Assembly (NCBI GenBank): GCA_028708805.1
Contig: JAQVYC010000002.1
Coordinates: forward strand, 23,001 to 62,007
Length of the DNA stretch: 39,007 nucleotides
Source of the DNA: Clostridia bacterium
GTDB lineage: Bacteria; Bacillota; Clostridia; Christensenellales; UBA1242
Reading direction: 5' to 3'
The first letter of the stretch is position 1. Each line of letters starts with the position of its first letter. A program made the position numbers and the translations under genes. This document shows positions 9,793 through 19,420 of the stretch, piece after piece. The notes under the pieces are model-generated. The model did no database searches, was not told the DNA's origin, and saw only the letters and a list, made by a program, of their open reading frames with translations.

Positions 9793-10080
9793 ATGGATAT
9801 AACTGTTAAAGATGTGGAATATTTGGCTAATCTTTCAGCACTGAGTTTTTCATCAGATATTGAAAAACAAGACACTGTTAAAGATTTAAATAATATTTTG
9901 AAAATAATAAACAAATTAAAAGAGCAAGATGTTGATGCTGATAATGTGTTCAATAAAAGTCATGATTTAAGCGAACTCCGTGAAGATGTTGTGGGGAAAA
10001 GTTTATCTCAGGAAGAAGCTTTAGCTAATGCTCCAAAGCAACGCAGAGGTTGTTTTAATGTTCCTTTGGTTATTGAATAA
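9793..10080 (+). CDS. gatC: Asp/Glu-tRNA amidotransferase subunit C
   Basis: MDITVKDVEYLANLSALSFS...; small ORF before gatA. Confidence 0.93.
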   Translation: MDITVKDVEYLANLSALSFSSDIEKQDTVKDLNNILKIINKLKEQDVDADNVFNKSHDLSELREDVVGKSLSQEEALANAPKQRRGCFNVPLVIE

Positions 10081-10128
10081 GGTTTTTATAATTTAGAAAA
10101 TAAATTTTGTAATATGTAGGTATAAAAA

Positions 10129-11607
10129 ATGGATAATAAATTTAGTAAAATAAAAAATGTAGATGATGCCGACTTAAAAAATTTAACGGCGGTTTCTGTT
10201 ATTGAAAAGATAAAATCAAAACAAATTTCTTGTAAAGACTTGGTTAAATATTATTTAAGTAATATTGAAAAATATAAAAATAAAAATGCCATTCTAGAAG
10301 TATTTGATAATGCTATTATTCAAGCAGAAAAAATTGATGATATGGTTGCAAGCGGAGCTTCGCTTCCTGCATTAGCAGGTCTGCCTATAATCATAAAAGA
10401 CAATATTTTATACAAGGGTAAAACTTGCAGTTGTGGCTCTAAATTTATGCAAAATCATAAAGCACAATACAATGCTACTATTATAGATAGATTGCTTGAT
10501 GCTGGTGTTATAATTTTGGGAAGAGCAAATATGGACGAGTTCGCATTAGGTGCAAGTTGCGAAAATTCGGCATTCGGGCCATGTTTAAATGCCTTTGATA
10601 ATGAAAGAGTGTCAGGCGGGAGTAGCGGTGGCAGTGCTGTTGCCGTAGCTTTGGATATGTGCACAGTTGCACTTGGAAGCGATACAGGCGGTTCAATTCG
10701 TCAGCCTGCTTCGTTTAATGGTTTGATTGGTAGTAAACCAACTTATGGTAGAGTTTCTCGTTACGGACTAGCTGCTTATGGTTCCAGCTTTGACCAGATT
10801 TCTGCTATTACCAAAACAGTAGAAGACAATGCTCTAATTTTAAAATATATTTCAGGCAAAGATATAAATGATGAAACTTCTTTAAATAACGAAGTTCCTG
10901 ATTATTTTAACCAAATTAAAAAGGATATTAAGGGTCTCCGAATTGGAATTTTAAAGGAAACAAAACAACTTACAGACAAAACAGAATATAAAGAAAAATA
11001 TGAAAAAATTGCTGAGTGGTTTAAAAATCAAGGTGCAGAAGTTTCAGAATATTCTGTGCCCGCTTACGAACTAGGTTTGGCGGTTTATTTTGCTTTATCT
11101 TTTGCTGAATTATCTTCTAATATGGGTAGATTTGACGGAGTTAAATTTACGACTAGAAGCGAAGATTCTGAAAACATTGATAAACTTATAACAAACAGTC
11201 GAACCGAAGGCTTAGGTAAAGAAGTTAAACGCCGTATTTTGCTTGGAAATTTTGTTTTAAGTAGCGGTAATTACGATGATTATTATTTGAAAGCTTTGAA
11301 AATAAGAAAGCAACTTCAACTTCAATATAATGATATTTTCAAAAAATGCGATATATTAATAAGCCCGACTACAATTGGCGAAGCTTTTAAACTTAACAAT
11401 AAAATTAAAAATCCCGTTGATATGTATGTTGAAGATATGTTCTTAGCAAATGCAAATGTAACTGGTAATCCAGCAATTACTGTTCCATGCGGAACGGGTG
11501 TTGATAATTTACCCTTAGGCTTGCAAATGATTGCGGATAATTTAAATGAAGATATCCTTTTCCGCATTGCAGATTATTTTGAAAAAAATTTTAAGGAAGA
11601 AAAATAG
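10129..11607 (+). CDS. gatA: Asp/Glu-tRNA amidotransferase subunit A
   Basis: Amidase signature RVSGGSSGGSAVAVALDMCTVALGSDTGGSIRQPA. Confidence 0.97.
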   Translation: MDNKFSKIKNVDDADLKNLTAVSVIEKIKSKQISCKDLVKYYLSNIEKYKNKNAILEVFDNAIIQAEKIDDMVASGASLPALAGLPIIIKDNILYKGKTCSCGSKFMQNHKAQYNATIIDRLLDAGVIILGRANMDEFALGASCENSAFGPCLNAFDNERVSGGSSGGSAVAVALDMCTVALGSDTGGSIRQPASFNGLIGSKPTYGRVSRYGLAAYGSSFDQISAITKTVEDNALILKYISGKDINDETSLNNEVPDYFNQIKKDIKGLRIGILKETKQLTDKTEYKEKYEKIAEWFKNQGAEVSEYSVPAYELGLAVYFALSFAELSSNMGRFDGVKFTTRSEDSENIDKLITNSRTEGLGKEVKRRILLGNFVLSSGNYDDYYLKALKIRKQLQLQYNDIFKKCDILISPTTIGEAFKLNNKIKNPVDMYVEDMFLANANVTGNPAITVPCGTGVDNLPLGLQMIADNLNEDILFRIADYFEKNFKEEK

Positions 11608-11623
11608 GAGCGGAGGAATTTAA

Positions 11624-13060
11624 ATGAAAGAATATGACTTAGTTATAGGGCTTGAAATACATGCAGAAGTTAATACTAACACAAAGGTTTTTTGCTCGTG
11701 CAAAAACTCATTCGGCGAAGAGCCAAACACAAACTGTTGCCCTGGTTGTTTAGGATTACCCGGCTCTCTTCCTGTATTAAATAAAAAAGCCGTTGAATAT
11801 ACAGTTAAAACAGGTCTATGTTTAGGCTGTGAAATTTCACCGTTATCTGTTTTTGAAAGAAAGAATTATTTTTATCCTGACCTTTCAAAAGCTTATCAGA
11901 TAAGCCAACTTGTAAAACCGCTTTGTTTAGGTGGTGGATTAGAATTAGATAGTGGAAAATTTATTAGGCTTAATAGAATACATTTAGAAGAAGATGCAGG
12001 AAAACTAATTCATAAAACCAAAACAATAGGTACTCTTGTAGATAACAATAGAGGCGGAATTCCGCTTATGGAACTTGTAACCGAGCCAGACATTTCAAGC
12101 GCTAGTGAGGCTGTTGAGTTTTTGGATAAACTTCGTAGAACACTAATTTATGCAGGCGTTGCAAATTGCAAAATGGAACAAGGTGGAATGCGTTGCGATG
12201 TGAACTTATCTATTAAAGAAAAAGGCAGTTCTAAACTTGGAACCCGAACTGAAATGAAAAATTTAAACTCATTTAAAATGGTAACAAGAGCCATTGAATA
12301 TGAAACAAAAAGGCAAATTGAAGAAATAGAAGCTGGCAATAAAATAATTCAGCAAACACGAAAATGGGATGATAACAAGGGTAAAAGTTATGCAATGCGA
12401 AGCAAAGAAAATTCGAATGATTACAGATATTTTCCTGACCCTGATTTGTTAACGGTTACCATTAGTAAGCAAAGTATAGAAGAAATTAGAAAGTCTATTC
12501 CTGAACTAGCAAAAGACCGAATAATAAAATATACAGAACAATATAACTTGCCTGAATATGACGCCCGAATCCTAACAAACGAAAAATTTATTTCAGATTA
12601 TTTTGACCAATGTTTAAAACTCACTAACAGGCCAAAACAACTATCCAACTGGATTATGACACAAATATTAAAAGTTTTGAAAGATAATCCTTGCGAAGAT
12701 TTAAACGAGATTATTAATGCTGAGAATTTAGTTGCCATAGTTGATATGTTAGAGCAAAAAGAGATAACCCGCCCTAATGCAAATGAATTATTTAACATTT
12801 TATGTTTCAGTAATTTAAAAGCAAAGGCAGTTGCAAAAGAAAAAGGAATGTTAGTAACCTTAAACGATGAAGAACTTGAAAATTTTGTGGATGAAGTTTT
12901 GAAAAACTTTGCTGATGCCTTAAAAGATTATTCTAGAACTCCTGAAAAAGTTATAATGTTTTTTACAGGCAAAGTTATGGCATTATCTAAGGGTCAGGCT
13001 AACCCGCTAAAAACTCAGGGATTATTAAAAAATAAAATACCTAATATTATTAAAGAATAA
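11624..13060 (+). CDS. gatB: Asp/Glu-tRNA amidotransferase subunit B
   Basis: YDLVIGLEIHAEVNTNTKVFCSC...NCCPGCLGLPGSLPVLN... Confidence 0.97.
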   Translation: MKEYDLVIGLEIHAEVNTNTKVFCSCKNSFGEEPNTNCCPGCLGLPGSLPVLNKKAVEYTVKTGLCLGCEISPLSVFERKNYFYPDLSKAYQISQLVKPLCLGGGLELDSGKFIRLNRIHLEEDAGKLIHKTKTIGTLVDNNRGGIPLMELVTEPDISSASEAVEFLDKLRRTLIYAGVANCKMEQGGMRCDVNLSIKEKGSSKLGTRTEMKNLNSFKMVTRAIEYETKRQIEEIEAGNKIIQQTRKWDDNKGKSYAMRSKENSNDYRYFPDPDLLTVTISKQSIEEIRKSIPELAKDRIIKYTEQYNLPEYDARILTNEKFISDYFDQCLKLTNRPKQLSNWIMTQILKVLKDNPCEDLNEIINAENLVAIVDMLEQKEITRPNANELFNILCFSNLKAKAVAKEKGMLVTLNDEELENFVDEVLKNFADALKDYSRTPEKVIMFFTGKVMALSKGQANPLKTQGLLKNKIPNIIKE

Positions 13061-13148
13061 AAAATTTTTACTTATGACTATCTGTTGTTTTAAGATTAGA
13101 TATTAACAAAATAAATAAACAAAATTTAAAAATACACCATTATAAAAG

Positions 13149-13168
13149 AGCAGTAAATTTTTACTGCT
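13149..13168. terminator. Intrinsic terminator shared by gatB and the M28 peptidase gene
   Basis: AGCAGTAAA-TT-TTTACTGCT followed by TTTTCTTTTT; contains the peptidase stop codon. Confidence 0.8.
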
Positions 13169-14303
13169 TTTTCTTTTTATCTTTCAAATTTACAAAAATG
13201 TAAAACCCTGTAATGATTAAGGCTATTAAGATTACACCTAATATTTTCAATGCCCAATCGGAATAAAGTATAACATCAATTTGACCTGCATAAAAGTTGC
13301 TTTCATTAAAGCTTTCATCTGCAAACAAATTAAAACATAGGTCAGTTATTGCCGAAATGTTTTCATAGAACAAATCACCAAAAACACTTATATTAACTTG
13401 TTCAGTGTCTGTGTTATGCATAATTTTGCTATACCCTTGTTTTTCAAAAAAACCTAATCCGTTGTTTGTATCTAAATCACCAGCGAAAAAAAATAACGAA
13501 TTTATCCCTTGCTTTATATAAGACGAATTATCTGAATTTAACGAAATGGTTGTGTAATTTAAATCATTATTAAATAGGCTTGAAAAAAGCCTGTTAGTAT
13601 TCGGTTTGTTAAAACTATTTGTTTGCTGGCTTAAAAAACTATCTATGATATTTCCATATTGCGTTGGATAGTCTGTATGAAAATAATATAATTTGTCGCC
13701 TGAGCCAATGCTATCAAAATTAACCGAAAGCAAGATATTGTTTTTAATTTCAGAGGAAAGTTGGCTTAAAAAATATTTAGAGCCTAAACAACCAACTTCT
13801 TCAGCACCATAAAATACAACAATGATATTATAATTTAAATTGACTTCTGAAAGTTTTTTTGCTAACTGTAATGTGCCAACCACACCGCTTAAATTATCAT
13901 TAAACCCATATGATAAACCTTCTAAATAAATAGAATCATAATGAGCCCCTATAACAACATAATTTTCTGAGTTATTGTTTTTAAACCCAACTACATTCTT
14001 AGATGTTTTATTATCTGAAATTGAAAAGGATTGTGTAAAACTTTCTGTTTCTGGAAGAAAACTTAAACCCATTTCACTTAGTTTGCCAGATAAAATATCT
14101 GCAAAAGCACTTTCGCCATGACTCCCAGCAGTACGATTTTTCACTTCATCTAAACTAGAAATATAAATCTCTGATATTAATTGCTTGATTTCTAAAATAC
14201 TTGCACTTTCTGGATTGTCAGCCCTTACGGTATTATTTGTTGTAGAAAACGAAAAACACATTGATATCAAAAAAGCTAAAAAAATAAAACTAATTTTTCT
14301 CAT
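13161..14303 (-). CDS. Secreted or membrane-anchored M28-family metallopeptidase
   Basis: Signal peptide MRKISFIFLAFLISMCFSFS; VVIGAHYDS, FNDNLSGVVGTLQLA, VVFYGAEEVGCLGS; C-terminal TM. Start set at 14303 (ATGA overlap with the upstream gene). Confidence 0.87.
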   Translation of the reverse strand: MRKISFIFLAFLISMCFSFSTTNNTVRADNPESASILEIKQLISEIYISSLDEVKNRTAGSHGESAFADILSGKLSEMGLSFLPETESFTQSFSISDNKTSKNVVGFKNNNSENYVVIGAHYDSIYLEGLSYGFNDNLSGVVGTLQLAKKLSEVNLNYNIIVVFYGAEEVGCLGSKYFLSQLSSEIKNNILLSVNFDSIGSGDKLYYFHTDYPTQYGNIIDSFLSQQTNSFNKPNTNRLFSSLFNNDLNYTTISLNSDNSSYIKQGINSLFFFAGDLDTNNGLGFFEKQGYSKIMHNTDTEQVNISVFGDLFYENISAITDLCFNLFADESFNESNFYAGQIDVILYSDWALKILGVILIALIITGFYIFVNLKDKKKKQ

Positions 14304-14812
14304 ATAACCCCCCACAACATTGTAAGCAAAAATAAGTAAACAAAAATAAAACCGAAATAAGATGTGCAAAAGCTTTTATTTGCTATTTCTTTAAAATAGT
14401 GCTTTTTAAGATATACATAAATTAAACACATTATAAAAAATGAAAATGCAATATTGAAAAACAACAATAAAAAAACCGTATAAAAATTTAATAAGATTAA
14501 TATTTTTGTGAATATGAAAATTATGATATTTGATAAAATTATAAACGCTCGAAAAATATTTAAAAAACTATCCATTGAAATTTTGCTTTCAATCTTTGTT
14601 TTTAAAGCCCCATAAAAGAAACTGACCATTACTTCAAACAATAGCCAATAAAAAACGCCGTATGCTAAAATAAATAACAAAGATAAAAATATTCCATTAA
14701 CTGAATGTGTGGCTATTGGATTATAGGACTTTAAAAGCGCAAACGATAATATTAAAAAAATTATTAATATTACTTTTTTATAGCCTGTAAATTTTGATAT
14801 TTTATTCAACAT
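14300..14812 (-). CDS. Hypothetical multi-pass membrane protein, coupled to the M28 peptidase gene
   Basis: 170 aa with several hydrophobic helices; 4-nt overlap with the downstream peptidase. Confidence 0.75.
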   Translation of the reverse strand: MLNKISKFTGYKKVILIIFLILSFALLKSYNPIATHSVNGIFLSLLFILAYGVFYWLLFEVMVSFFYGALKTKIESKISMDSFLNIFRAFIILSNIIIFIFTKILILLNFYTVFLLLFFNIAFSFFIMCLIYVYLKKHYFKEIANKSFCTSYFGFIFVYLFLLTMLWGVI

Positions 14813-14916
14813 TTTAATCCCTTTTCTTTAAGTTTGTTTTGATTTTGTTTTTTTAAAACATTAGTGGTTAGTCAAGAAGTTTTCTTATAATTTTTAAAGT
14901 TTGGAAAACCTAGTTT

Positions 14917-15894
14917 TCAAACTTGTCGCATTACTTCAAGAATTGCAAACACTAAAAAATACATTGCGTTTATATTTGCCATTTGCCCATCTTTAATTTG
15001 ATAGTCTACATCTAAAATAAGTTCATTTATTTTAACTAACTGTGCTAATTTAAAGTTTTTAGATAACTGCCTTGCTTTTGTGATTGCATATTCTTTTACA
15101 CCCATTTTCGACGCAATTTCTGCATCTGTTCCTTCCGACATTGCACTATATAGCAATCGCCTAAAATGTGAAGATATAAGCCCTAGCACAAAAGGAAAAT
15201 CTTTTGTTTCTAACATTTTTTTTAAAAGAAAAATTGCTCTATCGCCTTGCCTATGTGTAAGAGCATCTGAAATTTCAAAAACACTATAAGTTTCATTTTT
15301 ATGAACTAATTTTTTTATGATATCTTCATCAATGAGTGCTTTGCCTAATTTGAAAAACCCTAGTTTTTTAATTTCGCTTTTGATAAGCATTAAATCTTTC
15401 AAACAAAAATCAATTAAAAGATTAATGGCTTCGGGAGTTATTTCTTTATCATACAGGTTTAACTCTTGAACAATAATTTTTTTAAGTTCAAAGTCGTTAA
15501 GTTTATTGCAAACTACTTTTTCAAAATTCATTTTGTCAAAAACACTTAATCTCAACATTTCACATAAGACTAAAACGCAGGAATCAGAAGGGTTTTTTGA
15601 ATATTGAATTAATTTTTTTAATTCAGAATCTGCTATCTTTGTTATATTTTTAACTAAAACAAATCTTTTTTCGGCAAACATAGGAATTTGATTGCAAACA
15701 GAAATTAATTCATTCGCACTAAAATTTTCATCTGTAAAAACAGCACGATTTAAATCTCCCATCTCATTTTTACAAGCCTTTTCAATCAGCCTACAAGCCT
15801 CTTCAATTAAAAATAAATCATTGCCTTTTATATGATAAGCATCTAAAACTCCTTTTTCCAAATTTTTCCGAAGATTATTCAATATATACTCCAA
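14917..15894 (-). CDS. holA: DNA polymerase III subunit delta (exact start uncertain)
   Basis: HolA-like architecture AYHIKGNDLFLIEEACRLI...FVLGLISSHFRRLL...; downstream of comEC. Confidence 0.88.
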   Translation of the reverse strand: MEYILNNLRKNLEKGVLDAYHIKGNDLFLIEEACRLIEKACKNEMGDLNRAVFTDENFSANELISVCNQIPMFAEKRFVLVKNITKIADSELKKLIQYSKNPSDSCVLVLCEMLRLSVFDKMNFEKVVCNKLNDFELKKIIVQELNLYDKEITPEAINLLIDFCLKDLMLIKSEIKKLGFFKLGKALIDEDIIKKLVHKNETYSVFEISDALTHRQGDRAIFLLKKMLETKDFPFVLGLISSHFRRLLYSAMSEGTDAEIASKMGVKEYAITKARQLSKNFKLAQLVKINELILDVDYQIKDGQMANINAMYFLVFAILEVMRQV

Positions 15895-15906
15895 TCTTAA
15901 AATTTT

Positions 15907-18018
15907 TTAAACTCTTCTTATATTGCTAATTGTACCATTATTAAATTCAAATGTAAAGTTGCCTGTTGAAAAAATATCATAACTTGGAATGTTATCTTCT
16001 AAATGATTTTTAAAGGTGGTAAGTCGTAAATCATAATCAGAAAGTTCGGAAAACCCTTGACTATCTTTTTTAGAGTAAACCATATTAATCTTTGTGTTTT
16101 CAAAGTTGTTTTTTAAAGTTAAAATCTGATTACTGCCTAAATGGACATTACAAGCAAACAACATTGTAAAATTATTTACATTTATTAAAACTGCTTTTTT
16201 AAGTTCATTTAAATTTATAAACTCAATTTTAAATTCACCTGCAAAAATCGGCTCTGTTGTGTTAAGTATGACTTTGTCTATTTTGTATTTTGCAACAAAC
16301 TCACTAGTTTCGTCATCGGTTTCCGACATAACCACAAGTGTATGTACTTTTCTAATTTTTTGCATATTTAAATAATCCGAAACAAATTCGGTGTCTTTTG
16401 TCCCGCCCACAACTAAAACTTCATTATTTTTAGTTCTAAGAACTGCACAAGAATCGCTTGAATTCAATTGCGTAAAGGTGTTACTATTTGGAATATTAGG
16501 AAGATTGAAAATAATTGAAATCACAATGCAAACAACTGCAACACTCGAAATTATTATCGTCTTATTTATAAACTTCAAAAGAACATAACAGCTTAAAATA
16601 AACAAACTAATGTAAAAAAACATAAGCATTACATTATCTAGTTGCGGAAGTGTTAAAATTGAACTTTCAATTTCGGCAACAAAACCCGCCACTAATATAA
16701 TAAGTCGTAGAATAACATCAGGTATGAAAAGCAAAAAGCCTAAAAAGCCAAACAGACAAACTAAAATTATAAGTCCTAGCAAAATTATATAACCAACTGC
16801 AAATAAAGGAACAGAAATTAAATTTGCAAAAATTGTTAAGAAAGAAAGCTTGCCAAAATAAATTGCTAGAATTGGAAAAATAGCAATCGTGGTACTGACA
16901 TCAATTGCAATGGCAACACTTAAATTCCTTGGTATTTTTATTTTTTGCAAAGCTCTTGAAATTGGTTTCCAAAAAAAAGCAATTGCCAAAACACAAGCAA
17001 AACTCATTTGAAACCCTACATCAAAAACCATTAACGGCGAAAAAATTAAAATTATTAGCCCCGAAATTGCAATTGAGTTTAAAGTGTCATAAGGGCGACC
17101 GAACAGTCCAGCACTTAAAAACACAAGACACATTAAAGAAGACCTTACAACAGAAGCCGAAAAACTGCAAAGATATGCATAGATTAATAATATAATACCA
17201 ATGATTATAAATTGAGGTAATTTGGCAACTTTAAATTTTTTTAAAAGAAAAAATAAAGCCAAAGCTAGAAACTGAATTTGCAAACCCGAAACCGCTAAAA
17301 GATGTGCAATTCCTGAAATGCTAAAATCTTGCTTTAAGTCTTTGTTTAAATCAGACTTTTCGCCGAAAAGTGTATTAAATCCAAATAAGGCTCCGTTTTC
17401 TGACATATTATCTTGTAAAATTGTTTTGATTGAATCTTTTAATTTTTCAGAAAGTGTCATTTCGCCGTGGACTATTAATGTATCTTCAAAATTAACATAA
17501 CAAAAATAAGGTGTATTTTTCATATAAGCAAAATAATTAAATTTATTATTTTCGAATAAGTGATGATTGTAAATTTCAGCTGAAAACACCATTAGATTTC
17601 CAACTATTATATTTTCAGAACTTCCATAAATACAAACATTTATGTTATGTTCGTTTTTTTGGTTTATATTAACATTTTCAAGAGTTACATAACAATAATT
17701 GTCATTTTCAAAAATATCATCACTAATTCTGCCGTAAACGATACACTCTTGCCCGTTGTAAATTTGCCCACAAAAATTATTCGAATCTACATAAAAGGCA
17801 CCTATTCCTAGCAAAAATGCAAATGCAATATACAAAAAATGTTTCCATAACCTATAAACAAAACAAATTATAGTAAATGTAAGCCAAGTTAAAATTGTTA
17901 TAATTAAAATATAAATATCCGTCTTAAAAATAAAATTAGCAAAGCAAATGCCAATTGCAAAAGCCAAAAAGCAGTAAAATAAAGGTCTGAAATTTATAAT
18001 TCTTTTTTCCATATCCAT
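15907..18018 (-). CDS. comEC: ComEC/Rec2-family DNA uptake channel with degenerate C-terminal domain
   Basis: Competence domain DFSISGIAHLLAVSGLQIQ...SSLMCLVFLSAGLFGRPYDTLNSIA...; many TM helices; adjacent to holA. Confidence 0.92.
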   Translation of the reverse strand: MDMEKRIINFRPLFYCFLAFAIGICFANFIFKTDIYILIITILTWLTFTIICFVYRLWKHFLYIAFAFLLGIGAFYVDSNNFCGQIYNGQECIVYGRISDDIFENDNYCYVTLENVNINQKNEHNINVCIYGSSENIIVGNLMVFSAEIYNHHLFENNKFNYFAYMKNTPYFCYVNFEDTLIVHGEMTLSEKLKDSIKTILQDNMSENGALFGFNTLFGEKSDLNKDLKQDFSISGIAHLLAVSGLQIQFLALALFFLLKKFKVAKLPQFIIIGIILLIYAYLCSFSASVVRSSLMCLVFLSAGLFGRPYDTLNSIAISGLIILIFSPLMVFDVGFQMSFACVLAIAFFWKPISRALQKIKIPRNLSVAIAIDVSTTIAIFPILAIYFGKLSFLTIFANLISVPLFAVGYIILLGLIILVCLFGFLGFLLFIPDVILRLIILVAGFVAEIESSILTLPQLDNVMLMFFYISLFILSCYVLLKFINKTIIISSVAVVCIVISIIFNLPNIPNSNTFTQLNSSDSCAVLRTKNNEVLVVGGTKDTEFVSDYLNMQKIRKVHTLVVMSETDDETSEFVAKYKIDKVILNTTEPIFAGEFKIEFINLNELKKAVLINVNNFTMLFACNVHLGSNQILTLKNNFENTKINMVYSKKDSQGFSELSDYDLRLTTFKNHLEDNIPSYDIFSTGNFTFEFNNGTISNIRRV

Positions 18019-18112
18019 TTTGCTTTTGTACTTCTTAAATTAAAAGAAAACAAAATTTAATTTTGCATTTTCTTGTTAACCATAAATCTTGCTTATTTAT
18101 TATATAATCAAA

Positions 18113-19240
18113 CTAAATTTTTTTAATGTAACTGCGTCTACGCTTGTGTTGTATGTGATCAAAGTTATCCCAAGTTTGCTGAATTCTCAAATTATCTTCT
18201 AGCATTAAGTTAGTTTCGCAATATTCAAATTTTTCTTCAATCATATGCTCAATAATAAAACTCATAACAACGGCAGGTAAACCTTTATTTTGATACTTAT
18301 CTCTAACCCCAATTAAACCTAAATCGGCACGCTTGTTTTTTTTGCTCTTAACAGCCCGAAGCATTCTGATAAAACCAAAAGGAAGATATCTTCCCTTAGA
18401 TTTTCGAACAGCCTCTGATAAAGAAGGTATTGCAAAACCAAATGCAGCAATTTCATCGTTTTCGTCAACAATTGTAATAATATATTCTAATTTTATAAAA
18501 AGCTTAAACTGAGAAATAATCTGATCACGAAGCTTGTCTGTAAAAGGCACAACTCCATATAAAGTACTATATGCCTCGTCTAAAACATCGAAAATGCCTT
18601 TTTTATATTTTTCTATATATTTTCTTTTGCTTTTTTCTTTTACAACTCTTAATTTAAACCTTTTAAGAACAGCTTCAGATAATTTTTTTACTCTTTCATT
18701 TATTTCCTTAGGCGGAAATATTCTGTATTCTAACCAATCAATTTCTTTGCCGTAACCACATTTTTCAATTAATTTTGGATAATAATCATAATTATATTGC
18801 TCTTCAAAAGTAGAATCATAATCAAAACCATTAATTAAAAGACCTTCTCTATCTAAATCATTAAAACCAAGTGGACCGTGAACCATTTCCATTCCATTTT
18901 TCTTTGCCCATTTCTCCACTGCGCCAAAAAGAGCCTTAGCAACCTCTTCATCGTTAACGCTATCAAATCTTGAAAATCTAACTCTTTTTTCTTTTGTTTT
19001 TTCATTATAAACATTTTGTTGTATGCCTGCAATTCTGCCAACAACTTTTCCGTCTTTCAACGCAAGATAATAAACCGCATCACAATCTTTATATATCTCA
19101 TTTTTGTTGCGGTTAAAAAGTTTCATCTCGTCAACGCGTAACGGATGAACATAATATTCGCATTTATCATAAAGTTTAGTAGGAAAATCAACGAACTGCG
19201 CACGCTGTTTCCTCGTTATAACCTCTTTAATTTCTATCAT
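18113..19240 (-). CDS. GNAT-fold acyltransferase (YghO-like family)
   Basis: GPLGFNDLDREGLLINGFDY...YNYDYYPKLIEKCGYGKEIDWLEYRI; C-terminal GLIGVRDKYQNKGLPAVVM acyl-CoA-site-like motif; ATG start at 19240. Confidence 0.8.
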   Translation of the reverse strand: MIEIKEVITRKQRAQFVDFPTKLYDKCEYYVHPLRVDEMKLFNRNKNEIYKDCDAVYYLALKDGKVVGRIAGIQQNVYNEKTKEKRVRFSRFDSVNDEEVAKALFGAVEKWAKKNGMEMVHGPLGFNDLDREGLLINGFDYDSTFEEQYNYDYYPKLIEKCGYGKEIDWLEYRIFPPKEINERVKKLSEAVLKRFKLRVVKEKSKRKYIEKYKKGIFDVLDEAYSTLYGVVPFTDKLRDQIISQFKLFIKLEYIITIVDENDEIAAFGFAIPSLSEAVRKSKGRYLPFGFIRMLRAVKSKKNKRADLGLIGVRDKYQNKGLPAVVMSFIIEHMIEEKFEYCETNLMLEDNLRIQQTWDNFDHIQHKRRRSYIKKI

Positions 19241-19246
19241 ATTAGT

Positions 19247-19275
19247 ATTATACAATTGACGGTTTCAAAAATCAA
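19247..19275 (-). promoter_or_regulatory. Promoter of the GNAT gene, leaderless geometry
   Basis: Minus strand TTGATT-17-TATAAT, then actaat, then ATG. Confidence 0.75.
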
Positions 19276-19420
19276 GTATAATTGATTTTTTTTTATTTTT
19301 ATATTTTTTTGTGTGTTTTTGTTTTTTCTTGCAGTTTAATAATAAATAATTTTAATAAACTTTAACAACATTTTAATGAGTTTAGCTATAAATTTAAAAA
19401 CACATTAATATATTAACTTT

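Noticed and set aside
16905-17195. + strand ORF inside comEC
   Set aside because: Antisense to a well-supported gene; low-complexity K/L/Q composition, no SD or family match
19241-19255. Upstream TTG start for the GNAT gene
   Set aside because: The sequence encoding MYNTN is the promoter -10 (TATAAT) and spacer; the ATG at 19240 fits better
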